Source of the DNA: Telopea speciosissima
Taxonomy: Eukaryota > Streptophyta > Magnoliopsida > Proteales > Proteaceae
Direction of reading: 5' to 3'
Length of the DNA: 64,000 nucleotides
Assembly (NCBI RefSeq): GCF_018873765.1
Contig: NC_057922.1
Coordinates: 10,243,563 to 10,307,562 of the forward strand
Under the pieces are notes generated by a model. That model had not been told where the DNA came from, did not search any database, and was given only the letters and a program-made list of their open reading frames with translations. The translations under genes were made by a program, and so were the position numbers. This document shows positions 46,288 to 57,634 of this stretch, in pieces; positions within the stretch are counted from its first letter, which is position 1; each line of letters opens with the position of its first letter.

Positions 46288-48315
46288 ATGGCTGACCAGA
46301 TGGTAACACTAATGTGTCATTGGGAGGGGAGGATAACAACCGGATCACAGGGCCCAGATTATGAAGGTGGTAGACTAAAGGGTATTAGAGTCAACAATAG
46401 AACTACTCATTTGGAGTTGTTAGGTAAGATGTATGAGATAACTGGCTATGGCCAGAGGCAATTTCTTATTAAGATGATTTGCAGGTTTCCAGTGTCCAGA
46501 GGATACATAGCCTATGAGATAGATGACAATGACTCTACTGAGATTATGCTTGAATTGGGTCGAAAACAGACTTTTGTTGGGGTGGAGTTGTACTTGGAAA
46601 AATACCCTTTACACATCGACAATGAAAGGAATAATCCCCTGTCCACTAGTATTCCCTCAAAGGATACTAAAAAGTACAGTCTATCATCACTTGGCAATGC
46701 TGATAACTGGGGATCTCCATTACTCGGTGGTTTAAGGGCTGGAACAGGAGGCTGTCTTGGATCTGGAGTAGGACTGGTTCAGTGTTCTTCCCAACAGTAT
46801 GGTATGGAGGCAAGTGATGATGCCTTTGATTGTCTTACAGTAGGATATGGCGAGGAGGGAGATGAATGGTCCCAAGCCCATGTTGTGAATATGGATGAGG
46901 AGTTGACAGTGAATTGTGATTGGGAGACGGAGAAAAATACCTTAGTGTCAGGAGCAATTGTCCATGCCCATGTTGCAAATGAGGAGGGAGATCAGGGTTC
47001 CCATGTCCATGTTGCAAATGGGGAGAGAGATGAGGATTCCCGTGCACATGTTTCTGATGTGGATGAGGGGGCGGCAGCAGATTGTGAATGGGAAATGAAT
47101 GAATCTGAAGGAAATACCTTAGTGTCAAAAGCGATTCTCCATGCTGCAAATGAAGATGGAGATGAGAGGGCCCATGTCCATGTTGCAGATGTAGATGAGG
47201 AGTTGCCAGTTGATTGTGAACAGGAAGTCAATGAGACTGGAGGAAATGCCTCGGTGTCAGAAGCAATTGCCCATGCCCAGGTTGCAAATGAGGACAAGGA
47301 GGTGGGGCATGCCTATCATGTACATGAGGACGTAGATGAGGAGGTGGTGATGGATTGTGAACAGGAAGTGAATGAGACTGAAGGAAATGCCTTACTGTCA
47401 GAAGCAATTGCCCATGCTCAGGTTGGGAATGAGGATGAAGAGGTTCCCCATGGACATCTTGCGAATGAGTATGTGCAGGTGGATGTGGATCCTGTAGGGG
47501 AGAGACATGAGATTGAGAGGAATGGCTCATTATCAGTAGTAGTTTCTTCCAATAACTTTGCTGATGTTGAACAGGGACCTGCCAATGAGTTCACAAACAA
47601 TGACTGGGTGAATGATGCTGTAGCTAGTAACCATGTACCAGGATTTCCAGTTGTTCTAGAGAACGTAGAAGCCGGTCTACATGTAGGCCAAATCTTTCAA
47701 ACGAAGCAACAGTTACAGCACATTATGAAAGAGTATGCTATTAAGGCACATCGGGAGTACATTGTTCTGGAGTCAACTCCATCATTGTTGGCCTTGAAGT
47801 GTAAGAATGAGGGATGTCCATGGAGACTTCGTGCACCATTGAAGAAGAGTGTTGGGTGTTTTATGATTACGAAATATGCAGGGCCCCATACTTGTGTCAA
47901 CCCAAGCACTGACCAAGACCATGCACAGTTAGATGCAGAATTTATTTGCAGTAAAATATTGGGGATGGTCAAAGAGCACGTGTCAATCACACCAGCAGCA
48001 ATCATGGAGCATATGCAGCAGACTTATGATTACAGTATTTCATATATGAAAGCATGGACTGCTAAACAAAAGGCACTTGAGAAGATATTTGGTGATTGCA
48101 AAGAATCTTATGTAGTGGCAGATTTAGAGTTTCCTACTGGGACATCCTTCTCTGATGAAGTGGTTCCAGCACTAGAAGCTTCAGTTGATCCACTTCAGCC
48201 ATTTGATGCCACTGAGGGAATGTTACAGCTTACACAACTCACTGAAGATGAGCATGATGCAGCTATTGAACCTCCTTGCCAGGAAAAGAGGAAGGCTGCC
48301 AAGAGAAAGAGGTAG
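46288..48315 (+). CDS. MULE-derived protein: PB1-like head, acidic repeats, MuDR zinc-binding domain, no transposase core
   Basis: An intact 675-codon frame starting MADQMVTLMCHWEGRI at the first ATG after the acceptor. Residues about 5-110 resemble the PB1-like domain found in front of some plant Mutator transposases and MUSTANG-B proteins (YEGGRLKGIRVNNRTTHLEL). Residues about 195-400 are acidic tandem units of about 40-50 residues (EQEVNETEGNALLSEAIAHA type). Residues about 460-600 are the MuDR DNA-binding domain: C505-x4-C510 in CKNEGCPWRLR, then H534-x-C536 in GPHTC, and KAWTAKQKALEKIFGD at its end. The DDE core and SWIM finger that normally follow are absent; instead there is an unrelated tail of about 70 residues closing with EKRKAAKRKR, a likely nuclear signal. 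An open frame this long without a catalytic domain suggests a domesticated DNA-binding protein. A truncated recent transposon gene is the alternative. Confidence 0.75.
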   Translation: MADQMVTLMCHWEGRITTGSQGPDYEGGRLKGIRVNNRTTHLELLGKMYEITGYGQRQFLIKMICRFPVSRGYIAYEIDDNDSTEIMLELGRKQTFVGVELYLEKYPLHIDNERNNPLSTSIPSKDTKKYSLSSLGNADNWGSPLLGGLRAGTGGCLGSGVGLVQCSSQQYGMEASDDAFDCLTVGYGEEGDEWSQAHVVNMDEELTVNCDWETEKNTLVSGAIVHAHVANEEGDQGSHVHVANGERDEDSRAHVSDVDEGAAADCEWEMNESEGNTLVSKAILHAANEDGDERAHVHVADVDEELPVDCEQEVNETGGNASVSEAIAHAQVANEDKEVGHAYHVHEDVDEEVVMDCEQEVNETEGNALLSEAIAHAQVGNEDEEVPHGHLANEYVQVDVDPVGERHEIERNGSLSVVVSSNNFADVEQGPANEFTNNDWVNDAVASNHVPGFPVVLENVEAGLHVGQIFQTKQQLQHIMKEYAIKAHREYIVLESTPSLLALKCKNEGCPWRLRAPLKKSVGCFMITKYAGPHTCVNPSTDQDHAQLDAEFICSKILGMVKEHVSITPAAIMEHMQQTYDYSISYMKAWTAKQKALEKIFGDCKESYVVADLEFPTGTSFSDEVVPALEASVDPLQPFDATEGMLQLTQLTEDEHDAAIEPPCQEKRKAAKRKR

Positions 48316-48660
48316 CATCATTAAATGTCAAGTATGACAGTTATTGTACGATTGAGTGAGAGAGCTTCAGGTATGATTCAGAACTGACATATGATCAAAG
48401 CTGATATACACCCTTGGGATATTGTCCTCACGATGATGTACCGTTGACTCTTCTAAAATATAAAGCAGTTTTTTTTTTTTTTTGTCACCATTCTTCATTA
48501 TTTTGATACATCATGTATTCAAGTCTTCAGCTAACAACTACACATTAATTCACTATCTAGCTTCCATTTTATTGATATTGTTCGTTCTGGTTCATGAATT
48601 TTGGAGTATAATTAAAAGAGTTATTGGTGGGCACTATGTTGCTATTGGCACGGGTCCCAG
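48316..48660 (+). other. 3' flank of the MULE-derived ORF
   Basis: T-rich sequence, probably the 3' untranslated region. No gene is seen. Confidence 0.4.
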
Positions 48661-48663
48661 TAC

Positions 48664-48716
48664 AGCTTAACTCAGGTCAACTAAGCCTTATCCCAGTTAA
48701 ATAGGGTCGGCTACGG
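48664..48716 (-). repeat. RTE-type LINE 3' tail
   Basis: On the minus strand: gtagccgaccctatttaac, then gggataaggctta. It matches the tails at 44.5 and 58.7 kb. Tail only. Confidence 0.5.
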
Positions 48717-48967
48717 GTATCTTCTTTTGCCCTTTAATTTTCTTCAGGGCCATTCTTCTTGTCAGCCCCAATCCATACGTGCCTCTGTTGATCCGAATAC
48801 AGCTTAGTTGGTGTATTGCTTCTTGAGGGTTTAGGTCTTGAATCTAAATTGCAAAACTTACTTTGTGGATGATTTTTGGCCACAGGTAGGTTATACAATT
48901 AAAGTTGCATTAGAAGATGTGAGGACGAGGAGTGGAAACTGTTAGTTTAAAGAGGAGAAGGTTGAAG

Positions 48968-49046
48968 CTTTTCACCTAGATTGGTTACTATAATGATTTT
49001 TTGTGAAACCTTTAATGCCATTTTAGTGATCAATCTAGGTGAAAAG
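48968..49046. repeat. 79-nt strong hairpin
   Basis: The arms 48968-48995 and 49019-49046 are inverted copies of 28 bases with three mismatches (cttttcacctagattg on the left, caatctaggtgaaaag on the right), with a 23-base loop. It could be a tiny MITE or a small-RNA precursor. The sequence matches no microRNA I know. Confidence 0.7.
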
Positions 49047-49049
49047 ATT

Positions 49050-51711
49050 CTATAGTTGAAATCCGCCGTGAAGAGAAGCTTGCACAAACGGTCTGCATAT
49101 CTGCCGGTTTAAAAATTCTTCTTCCTCCTCATTATTGTTGTTGTTGTTGAACCTTTCGGTAAGTATAAGATTTTTTTAAAGGGTAAAGATTATATAGAAG
49201 ATATGAGAAAATCAGCAGGCAGGAACACAAGTTCTGCCAGTTTTTCTGTACTAAATTTTTTACATTGAGACACCCAGAAAAATAATAAGATCCTTCTCCC
49301 TTTTAGCAATTCTTTATTGCTGGCTACATTCATTTTCAAATACCCTTATATTCCACAAGTGTTTTAGTTTATCTGCTCTTTAGTTGACCAACCCACTTCA
49401 GCTCATTCAACTATTTTTTCCTTCACTACTTTGCACTTTATGAGTGAACAATTTATAGTGATTACACAATAAGGAAAATCTGTTCAAAGGAAGAATCATA
49501 CACTGGAAGGACTAAGGAACCCCTTTAACCCAGATAGCCTTCGATGGGAATTCAGAAAAAAAGTCTCCATCTAAGGCTTTGAATTAGAACTTGATTGAAA
49601 GTATTCTATTACTTCCCAAAGTCCCCACATTTTCTTGTCCTCAACACCATGAAGACCTGTGTATTGTGTAAAATATTTACCAAGTTTATAAGTGATGTGA
49701 TTTTCCAGTTGTTCAGGCATTGCAATGGATTGAATGGAGTATGCCAACCGATAATGAGGAAGCTAGATTTCATGTGGTCAGCCAAACGAGTCTGCCTTTT
49801 GACAGAAAAATTAAATATATTTGGTAATTCCTCAAGAAGTGGATGAACCAAATACCAATTCTCTCTCTAGAATTTGTTTACTCCCCCAGCTTTGTATTTC
49901 ATCTTTTCTTTCTGCTTCTTGATGCTCTTCCAATTTCCAATACTATGTGTGTCAATGTCAAGATCACTATCCCAAGTATCTGCCATTCTGTACTTTGCCA
50001 CAATGACCTGCTTACAAATGCTATCAGGTTCTTTTTCTGCTTCTAAGGTTCAATCTTCCCATGCTTTGTGGCTTACATACGTCCAATTCACCAAATGGAA
50101 GTTGGAATCGTCCTCATGATCATTCCAGAGGAAGTCCTAAAAATTTTCTCCAATCTTTATAGTCACCGAGGCAGGAATTGCAAAGTAGAAATAGTGGCTA
50201 AATAAGTTTTGACTGAAACCTTTTTTTTCCACCTTTGGACAGGTAACTACCTCTCCAGATAGGTCACCAGAACCTTTCTATTTTTAAAAAACTGGGTTTC
50301 TTGGTTGATCCAGTATTCCAGCCTATAAGAAAGAAGCCTTTCTTATTTTGAGATTATGGGTTTGAACAGGTTATGAAACATCTGTTCAACTTCAACTTAG
50401 AGGTGACAATTATTTATACTTAACCCACCAACTTGCCTAAAATTTGAGATTATGGGGTGGCCATTCCTAAGTCAATTTGAACAAGAATTGGGTACTTTCT
50501 GACCAATTATGGGTGAGCCCACCATTTGGCTAGTACCAGAATTCTGGCTGTTCATGGAGTGGGTATTTCAAGACCGTCCATTGCTCAATCAACCTTGCGT
50601 CACCTTTGCTAAAGTTCCATGTTGTGGAGGATGAGTGAAGCCAAGATATTTATCTGATCTTCCACCAAAGGTGGTTCAAGTTGTCTGTTTCCACCTCACA
50701 GAAGTTGAACCCCTTATCCATGATTTAAAAAATCCTTGGTATACAATCCAATGAAAGAAAGAGATAATGAGGGACGAAAAGTTGTTTTAAGCTTTTGTGT
50801 GCTATTTATGATGAGTGCTGCTATATAGGATTATTTATTGAGAATAGTAACATGAAGGGTGGTTTATAATTTTTCAGGGGATTTTGGTTTAGTCGTATGA
50901 GACAGATTGTGATCTTCTGTTTTTTTGGGTCAATTAGTGGTTAGTAATAATCTGAATTTTCAATTTAGTTTCAAGTTTCTGCTCTTTTTGTATGTTAAGT
51001 CTATATAAGAACTAAGAAGGGCCTAGGACATGGGAGGGTATCATAGTTGGTGGAATTACTTTGAGAATTGATTAGAATGGACTTTGTGTTTTTCTTCATT
51101 GATGCAGCTGCAGTAATTGTTGTTTTCTTCTATTTGGATCATTCTGTTACTGGTCTCTTCAGGAAATGCACCACGCTGTGTTAGTTTCATCCTTTTGCAT
51201 CTCCATCTGTGGATGTTTCTGAGTTATTTGTAGAATTCATTTTTTCTTTGTTATTCCTTGTTATAATCTACCAATTTCAGCAGCTATGAAAAGTTTTGGA
51301 AGTTCCACGCGCTTGGGGTGGAATTGGACCCTGAATCTGTTGTCTGCTCTCAACACGTAGCTAGATAGGATCATTTGGGTCCAAAGTTTGTGGTTGAAGC
51401 CTCTGAAAGATGTCATATGCTTAAATTTCAGACATGAAGTCTTTGTTTGGTCTACTTTCTATTCAGCTAAATTTTATTGGGCAGTCCTGTGACAGGATTT
51501 ATATAAACTTTTTTTTGGTTATTCAAAAGGATTTGTACATCTCAACTGCTAATCTTCTTCTGAACATAATTTCCTAGGACATAACTTCGATAGAATTCCT
51601 CATTCCCAGTCACAAAACTTTTTAGTAACTTAAGTACATGTTAACTTATGATAGATAAGTCGGAATACCGATTTGATTGATATGGGTCCAAAATGCCACA
51701 ACACTCCAATG
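49050..51711. other. Gene-free interval
   Basis: AT-rich, with several short open frames that look like chance. No known domain, RNA gene or transposon end was recognised. Confidence 0.4.
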
Positions 51712-52000
51712 ATAATGAAGCTTTGAAATCAAGAGGAAACAGAGTTTCCAGTATAAATCAATTTAACATTTAACTGTTTGAAAGGCTTCAGTATGAAAAG
51801 GAATCACATAATGAAGCTTTGAAATCAAGAGGAAACAGAGTTTCCAGTATAAATCAATTTAACATTTAACTGTTTGAAAGGCTTCAGTATGAAAAGGAAT
51901 CACATAATGAAGCTTTGAAATCAAGAGGAAACAGAGTTTCCTGTATAAATCAATTTAACATTTAACTGTTTGAAAGGCTTCAGTATGAAAAGGAATCACA
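51712..52000. repeat. 96-bp tandem repeat x 3
   Basis: The unit starting ataatgaagctttgaaatc begins at 51712, 51808 and 51904, exactly 96 bases apart. The copies are virtually identical (one is tcctg where the others have tccag). It is non-coding in all frames. Near-identity means very recent amplification, or an assembly artefact. Confidence 0.95.
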
Positions 52001-53400
52001 TGCAATTTTGCAGCACTAAAATAGACGTGAAGACTTTGACCCAAAAAAACAAAAAAACTTGAAGACAAATAAATGCAGCTTTCATGTATGAATCATGAAT
52101 GATGCATGACCCTTGGAGTTATGGCTCCCAGACATGACTTCCCTTTTGGCCAAAGTTGATTGTGACTTGGAGTATGATATATTATTTATGACAAAGTTAC
52201 TCGTATTCATGCCTTCAGTTGATAAAGAGTCATGACTTGGAGTTTGAGTTTGTCTACCAATACCCTAGAGGAGTGCAGGGTATAAATTGTTAGGTATAAG
52301 CAGTAGTGACTTTGGTATCACGACTCTATGATGGGTGCATGTACGTCTACATATATGCACAAGATACACACAGACACAGCATGTCACTTACGATGCAGCA
52401 ATGAGACTTACAAAGGTTGGTTTCTAAATAGTTTAGATCTAAGCCTTTTAAATTATATTCTTCTTTGCAATATTTAAAATAAAAAAAGATCTATAGACAG
52501 TTTTTTTTTTCTTTCATTTATCATGTATGCCACTGTTCTGTACCTACAAAAATTTTATTTTATGAAAAATTGCCGGATATGGCACCCTGAATGGAATGTG
52601 GGACGTATCTACCATGCCATACCTTGGGTGGAACTGGTAAAGCACAGAAAGCCTGGTGTTACCCTATCTCTCTTAAAGTTCTGTTATTCCTCCATTTTTC
52701 CCCCTAAAAGGGCCTATATGTGGGCTGCTAAAAGTACTAGGAAAGAGTAAATTGCATGGTGGGCAGCGTGGTTGAAGTGGGGCCTGAAATTTACATGTGG
52801 CGAATATATAGGGTCTTCTATCTATCAGTTGTCTTGAAATTTTACGTGTGGCTGCGGTTGTGTTTTTGCTTCTGTGTGGAAGCTTCCTATTCATTAGTGA
52901 TTGTGAACTTCCATTGGGCCTAAGGTCTTTTGTTTGATTTTATTCTTGTTAATTTTCTTTATTAGTACTACTGTTATTTATGTAATGCTTGAGTATCACC
53001 TCTCCTCATTGTATTTATTTAATATGTTTTCTTCCTACTGTCAACTTCTACCCCTAACAATACTTAATGGATTACTACTGTCATGGGGATCTTGTTTGTC
53101 TTGTCAAGTGGGTAATTTGATTTAATCAAAGTCCCCAACATTCAGTAGACCTTGAGACACAATATGCCTTTTGTAGTTTGTCTTGTCAAGTAAATATTTG
53201 ATCTGATTAATGTACCCCAACAGAAGTAGAGCCTGAAGAAACAATAGTCCATTTGTACTATGGCACAAGGTTTTCATTTGGAGCCCTTTTGTAGTGTTTT
53301 CACTTGAAGCTTCGTTAACTTTTACATGTTCCGACTTCTAAATGGGTATTTTCTCCCAAAAAAAAAATGTAGTCAGTAAAATTAGAAGGATCTAAATAAA
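52001..53400. other. Gene-free interval
   Basis: A 75-codon frame at 52523-52750 matches nothing I know. A short echo, ttgtcttgtcaagt, is repeated near 53095 and 53178. Otherwise nothing is seen. Confidence 0.35.
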
Positions 53401-53432
53401 TAGATGTGGATCTTGAAAAGAGGGTCAAATTA

Positions 53433-53517
53433 AAAAGCGTCCCAGTGCACGAGGCTCCTGCTACTGCAGGCTCTGGGAGGTGTAAATGTATGCAGCCTTA
53501 CCCCCTGCTTCACAGGA
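53433..53517 (-). mobile_element. Au-type SINE, 5'-truncated
   Basis: On the minus strand it reads ggtaaggctgcatacattta and ends cctcgtgcactgggacgc followed by a T-run, the 3' part of the plant Au SINE. The flanks GAGGGTCAAATTA (53420-53432) and GAGGGTGAAATTA (53518-53530) are a 13-bp target duplication with one mismatch. Confidence 0.8.
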
Positions 53518-54084
53518 GAGGGTGAAATTATATGTTAGAAACTCTATATATAGATATCATAGTTAGTACTAGGATAGCTCATCCCTCTTGATCCTTTTTT
53601 TTTTTTGGGTTATATTTATTTTCCGATTGTTTCCCTTGTGATGGGGTGATTGTAGTCATTTTCTTTAAATCTAGTTGAATGCGTGGGTTTTCTATTAACA
53701 ATAAAAGGGAAGCATGGCTGTTATTCCCCCCCTCCCCCCCTCTCTATTATATGGTGTTGTAGTAAAGGTTGTGGTGCAATTCTTAGACATATGAAATTGT
53801 TCCTTAGTACTTTGAAGATGTCTGAATTCAGTTTCAGCTACATTTGCATTTGCAGAGGAACTCAGTTCCAGACCGGGGTAGTAGATGTAAGAAGCATGTC
53901 ATTTATCCTCCATTGCTTGTCTATTATCAGTACCAATGATCTGTCATTTTGGCTTCTCTAAGTCTGTAACACCTGTTTTGCATGCATTGCATGATCAGTG
54001 TACAACTGTGTTTTCCAACAGATGGTGTGTTTGAGTGATCAGTGATCTGCATGTTGATATGAAGTTTAAAGTCTGTGCACCTGT

Positions 54085-54420
54085 CATGGTTGCTGTTTTA
54101 AACGAGGAAGAAAGGGAGATGAGTTGCAGGCCTGGACCAGAGGGAGAAGTGAGCGACGAAGATATGTTGGGCTATATTCGGCACAACTGAGCTCGATGAC
54201 AGAATGTTTGAGAAGGATGACTGTCGCACTGGAGCGAATCACTAAGGGCATGCTTCATCGATCTATATGCCTTGTTGAAAGCAGTAAAGGAGTTTCCGGA
54301 GATCCCAGATGGCTTGATCTATGTTGATTTTGAGTTCCTTGCTGCGAGTAGCTCTGCCGACACCTATCGCATCAGGGATTCAAAAAATTGGTAGGTCTAC
54401 AGGGCTGAAGCATGATGGGA
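54085..54420 (+). pseudogene. Harbinger-associated Myb/SANT-like protein, C-terminal relic
   Basis: Pieces in different frames (SSMTECLRRMTVALERITKG, then ALLKAVKEFPEIPDGL and FEFLAASSSADTYRIRD) resemble the C-terminal part of the plant Myb/SANT-like proteins that accompany PIF/Harbinger transposons. The frames do not connect, so it is a decayed copy. No inverted ends were found. Confidence 0.4.
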
Positions 54421-54659
54421 CTCCGCAGCAGCCCGTTACTATTTTAGGAGCAGCTGTGTTATGGCATACTGACCATTTAGGACCTTTCCCTGATTTAGGT
54501 TGTGCATGGATTGTTAAATGTTCTGAACATGTTATCATAGTTACAGATGGATGCTTACAGTCTCATGAGCCTGATGGTATAAAATACATGAAAATCATTC
54601 ATATATCAATGTTATGTATTTTAATTAAGCATCAACCTTCACTCTTTAGATGGTAGTCC

Positions 54660-55418
54660 CCATTGTGGTTTTTATGATTCCACATGTTACTATCAAATTG
54701 GAGATATTTTTTTCAATTAAGTTTCCATTCAATGAATTACTGGAAAAGCATTGATCTAATCAGTCAGAATTGGATGAAATCTGCCGTAACCCTAGATTTT
54801 GGAAGGGGATCGGCAGGAATCAGGATTAGTCTCGACCAATCCGATTGTTGAATCCATAATGGATACCTTTAGGCCTATCTGTCCACAAATTTTAACTTCA
54901 TCTAATCTACCATGTGACTGATATTTGTATCGATCGAAAAACTGTCTAAACCTTCTCGACAAGAAAAACTTCGTTCTTTTAAAGTTATTTTGCTAATAAT
55001 GAACTATAGCGATGATCCTTCCTCCCTCTTATAGTCATCATGATTATTCTTGTGTTGGATAGCTCCCATAGAACCAAGGATGGGGCTTTGATTATGCTTT
55101 ATTCCATCCTTACAGTTCAATGCTTTTCCCCTACAAGACTACAATGACCTAAAGGATACTACTTTAACCAATTAATCATCTCTTCAATAGATAATACAGG
55201 ATTGATGAAACAATAAGGACCGAGTTTCCCTTACCCACGGATCCCATTCACTGCAGGGTGGGAAAGGGTATCGGGAGGGTAATTTGGAACATACTAACAC
55301 TTTAGGAGAGGTTTGTGAATCTTAGGATGGTAGGTGAACAATCCTCTATGGGCGGAGGGCAACTTTGTCCTAAAAAAAAAGAAGTAAAAAATAAAAACAT
55401 TGTGGAATGAATGATTGG
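54660..55418. other. Gene-free interval
   Basis: A degenerate dispersed repeat with gatcgg / tcgacc words lies around 54780-54950 and has a relative at 56085-56270. No coding sequence is seen. Confidence 0.35.
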
Positions 55419-55427
55419 GTTAGGTGA

Positions 55428-55783
55428 GATCTGCTCTCCTCCAGCTGTGGTGGGAGCTGGAGGGTCCAGCCCAACCAAAAAAGGGGGGTATGGTCATTTC
55501 ATAGGGGGTCCACCTGGGTCCCACATGTGAAATGACCAAACCCCCCCTTTGTTTCGTGGATTGAGCTCCTTTCCAGGAAGCCTAGCACGCCGAGGGACAT
55601 TCAACCGTTGGGCTGTGCCGCACACATCCCTGGGCATGCACCGAGATGTGTGTGGCACAGCCCAACCCTTGGATGCCTCCTGGGCACTCCCTAGATGCTG
55701 AGCTTCCTGGAGAGGAGCCGGATACTTATTTTGTTGGGCTGGACCCTCAACTCCCGTCACGGCTGGAGGAGAGCCAAATTGGA
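55428..55783. mobile_element. Mutator-type MITE with further hairpins inside
   Basis: A 356-bp element with arms of about 40 bases: ctctcctccagctgtgg on the left, ggctggaggagag on the right, plus gggtccagcccaac / gttgggctggaccc. A perfect 9-bp GTTAGGTGA lies on both sides (55419-55427 and 55784-55792). Inside are a second hairpin (ggtcatttcat / atgtgaaatgacc, about 55490-55545) and a third foldback (ctcctttccaggaagc / gcttcctggagaggag, about 55567-55720). Confidence 0.8.
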
Positions 55784-55792
55784 GTTAGGTGA

Positions 55793-56315
55793 AGAATCAA
55801 ATATAGGAAGATGGACAGTATATTTAGGTGGGTGGCATATCCTGAGGAAATAATTTTAAACAAGTAAGAAGAAAAAAAATAAAATATGATGCTAACATTA
55901 GATTTTGGATGCTGATCTAAAGGGACCGAGTGAGACTCAAGACTCACTTTTTAAGTGGTTATGACTTATGACTAAATCATATGGTAATATGGCTATTTGT
56001 TAATGTGGCGTCACAATCCTTAACGTCACGTAGGGTTTTAAAACACGAAATCGGGAATGGAATTGGTCATTAGCGATCCGATCCAGATCAGCTCGGAATC
56101 AGCTTGAATCGGTGCTTAAGAACCCTAGAATTGATCCTCCAATCTAAAAACAAGGAATTTTTAGGATTTTTGGGTGTGAATAAGCCGTGTCGGATAGGTG
56201 GAAATCGGGATTGGTCACGATCAAATCCAATCCGAATCGACCAATTCACTATTTCTATTTATATAAGTTTAGATACATCATCCAAATATCTTGCCTAACT
56301 CAATTTGTTCAAGCG
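55793..56315. other. Gene-free interval
   Basis: It includes a dispersed repeat with gatccgatcc and ccaatccgaatcgacc words (56085-56270). No coding sequence is seen. Confidence 0.35.
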
Positions 56316-56327
56316 AGAGGTTCTTCT

Positions 56328-56463
56328 TCCATTGTGACCTAGTGGTTGTGGGTTTGAGTTAGGAAACAACTTCTTTGGCAAGTTGGGGTAAGACTGCGTA
56401 TATTATGATCCTCCCTATACCCTACAGGGGCGAGACCCTCATGCACTGGGTATGCCCTTTTTT
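56328..56463 (+). mobile_element. Au-type SINE
   Basis: It has the B-box-like gtgggtttgagtt, then ggaaacaacttctttggc, ggtaagactgcgta and gcactgggtatgcccttttt, the order of the plant Au SINE; the 5' part is short. The flanks agaggttcttct (56316-56327) and agaggtacttct (56464-56475) are a 12-bp target duplication with one mismatch. Confidence 0.85.
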
Positions 56464-56684
56464 AGAGGTACTTCTGGACGGACAATCCACTATAGAATAT
56501 TTGGATGGACACCTAGTTCTGCAATGTGGCAAGAATGGGCTTGAAATTAGTCCCTTACATGTCAAATTGAAACAAAGCAAAATTGATTAACATGCAAAAT
56601 AAAATATTGAAAAATCCAAGACTACCAGGATAGTACATACTAATACTTGGACAACCGAAGGATGCATAGCAATACATTAGAGCA

Positions 56685-56787
56685 TATAGGTCGATTTTTG
56701 CATTCTTGGATGATAAAAATAGTTGTTTTTATTGTATGAGAATGCAAAATCGACCTAGAATGTGTTCCAAGAATGCATACCAAACAT
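56685..56787. mobile_element. Foldback MITE (gtttggtatgc family)
   Basis: The left arm aggtcgatttttgcattctt pairs with gaatgcaaaatcgacct, around the shared centre gatgataaaaatagttg. The right end, gcataccaaaca, matches the ends of the copies at 37009 and 42563. Confidence 0.65.
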
Positions 56788-57167
56788 AGTCTAAAAATTG
56801 ACATGTGACCAATTCAAATCATTCCCTAGATATCCAATGGTTGAAATTCCCATCACCACTCTTCATTTGATACAACAAGGTGAGAAGTTCATGGATCCCT
56901 AATGCGCTGTGCAGTCAAAGGAAACTATCGATATAATTTTTCAGATCCCTCCTTCATAAATGGAAATCACTGTTTGTTTCTATTCCTTATATTTGAATTT
57001 TTTTTAAAATATATATTTTTGTACTCAAATCTGTTTAATCTATTAAAGATATAAGAGAGAGGGTGGGACAGATTGGCCGCTTTTCATTCCGTGGCTTCAT
57101 GATCTGTGTGTGAATGAAGTTACTGGTTGTATGCATATTTATCCTTAGTAAATCCAGCCTTTAATAA

Positions 57168-57216
57168 ATTAAAAAAAAAAAAAAAAAGAAAAGAAAAAGA
57201 AAAAGAAAAAAGAGAG
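57168..57216. repeat. A-rich / GA simple repeat
   Basis: A long A run passes into aaaag units and gagaga. It lies about 420 bases upstream of the USP start codon. Confidence 0.85.
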
Positions 57217-57634
57217 AGTAGGGTGGTACGGTGGGTGGAGGGAAATCCGCAGTGTATCTATGATTTGGGATCTTCAAACCATTTATAAACCAACTAATCA
57301 GAATCTATAACTAAATTTGGTTCGATTTGGGATTTTAGAACCGAACAGATTAAACCCTTATTCACAACCCCCTCCCGGTTTAAGCCAATTCATCGCCCAA
57401 ATGACGGTTTTTCACCGGTTTATTACTGGTCATAACCGCTTTTCTCTTCCCTTCCCTAGTAGAATGCTATTCGCTTCACTTCAGATCTCCGAACCTCTCT
57501 CAGTGACGTATCCGCATTATTTACATTAGTACAATTCAGATATAATTCTTCTTCATTCTTCATTCGTTTATTCCCTTTGTCTCTGCTTGTCATTCTTCTC
57601 TCTCCTTCCTGCTTTGGATTTCTTTACTCGTAAG

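Noticed and set aside
46835-47600. Long minus-strand open frames across the MULE-derived ORF
   Set aside because: They are shadows of the acidic repeat array; their His/Pro-rich repeats mirror the plus-strand codons.
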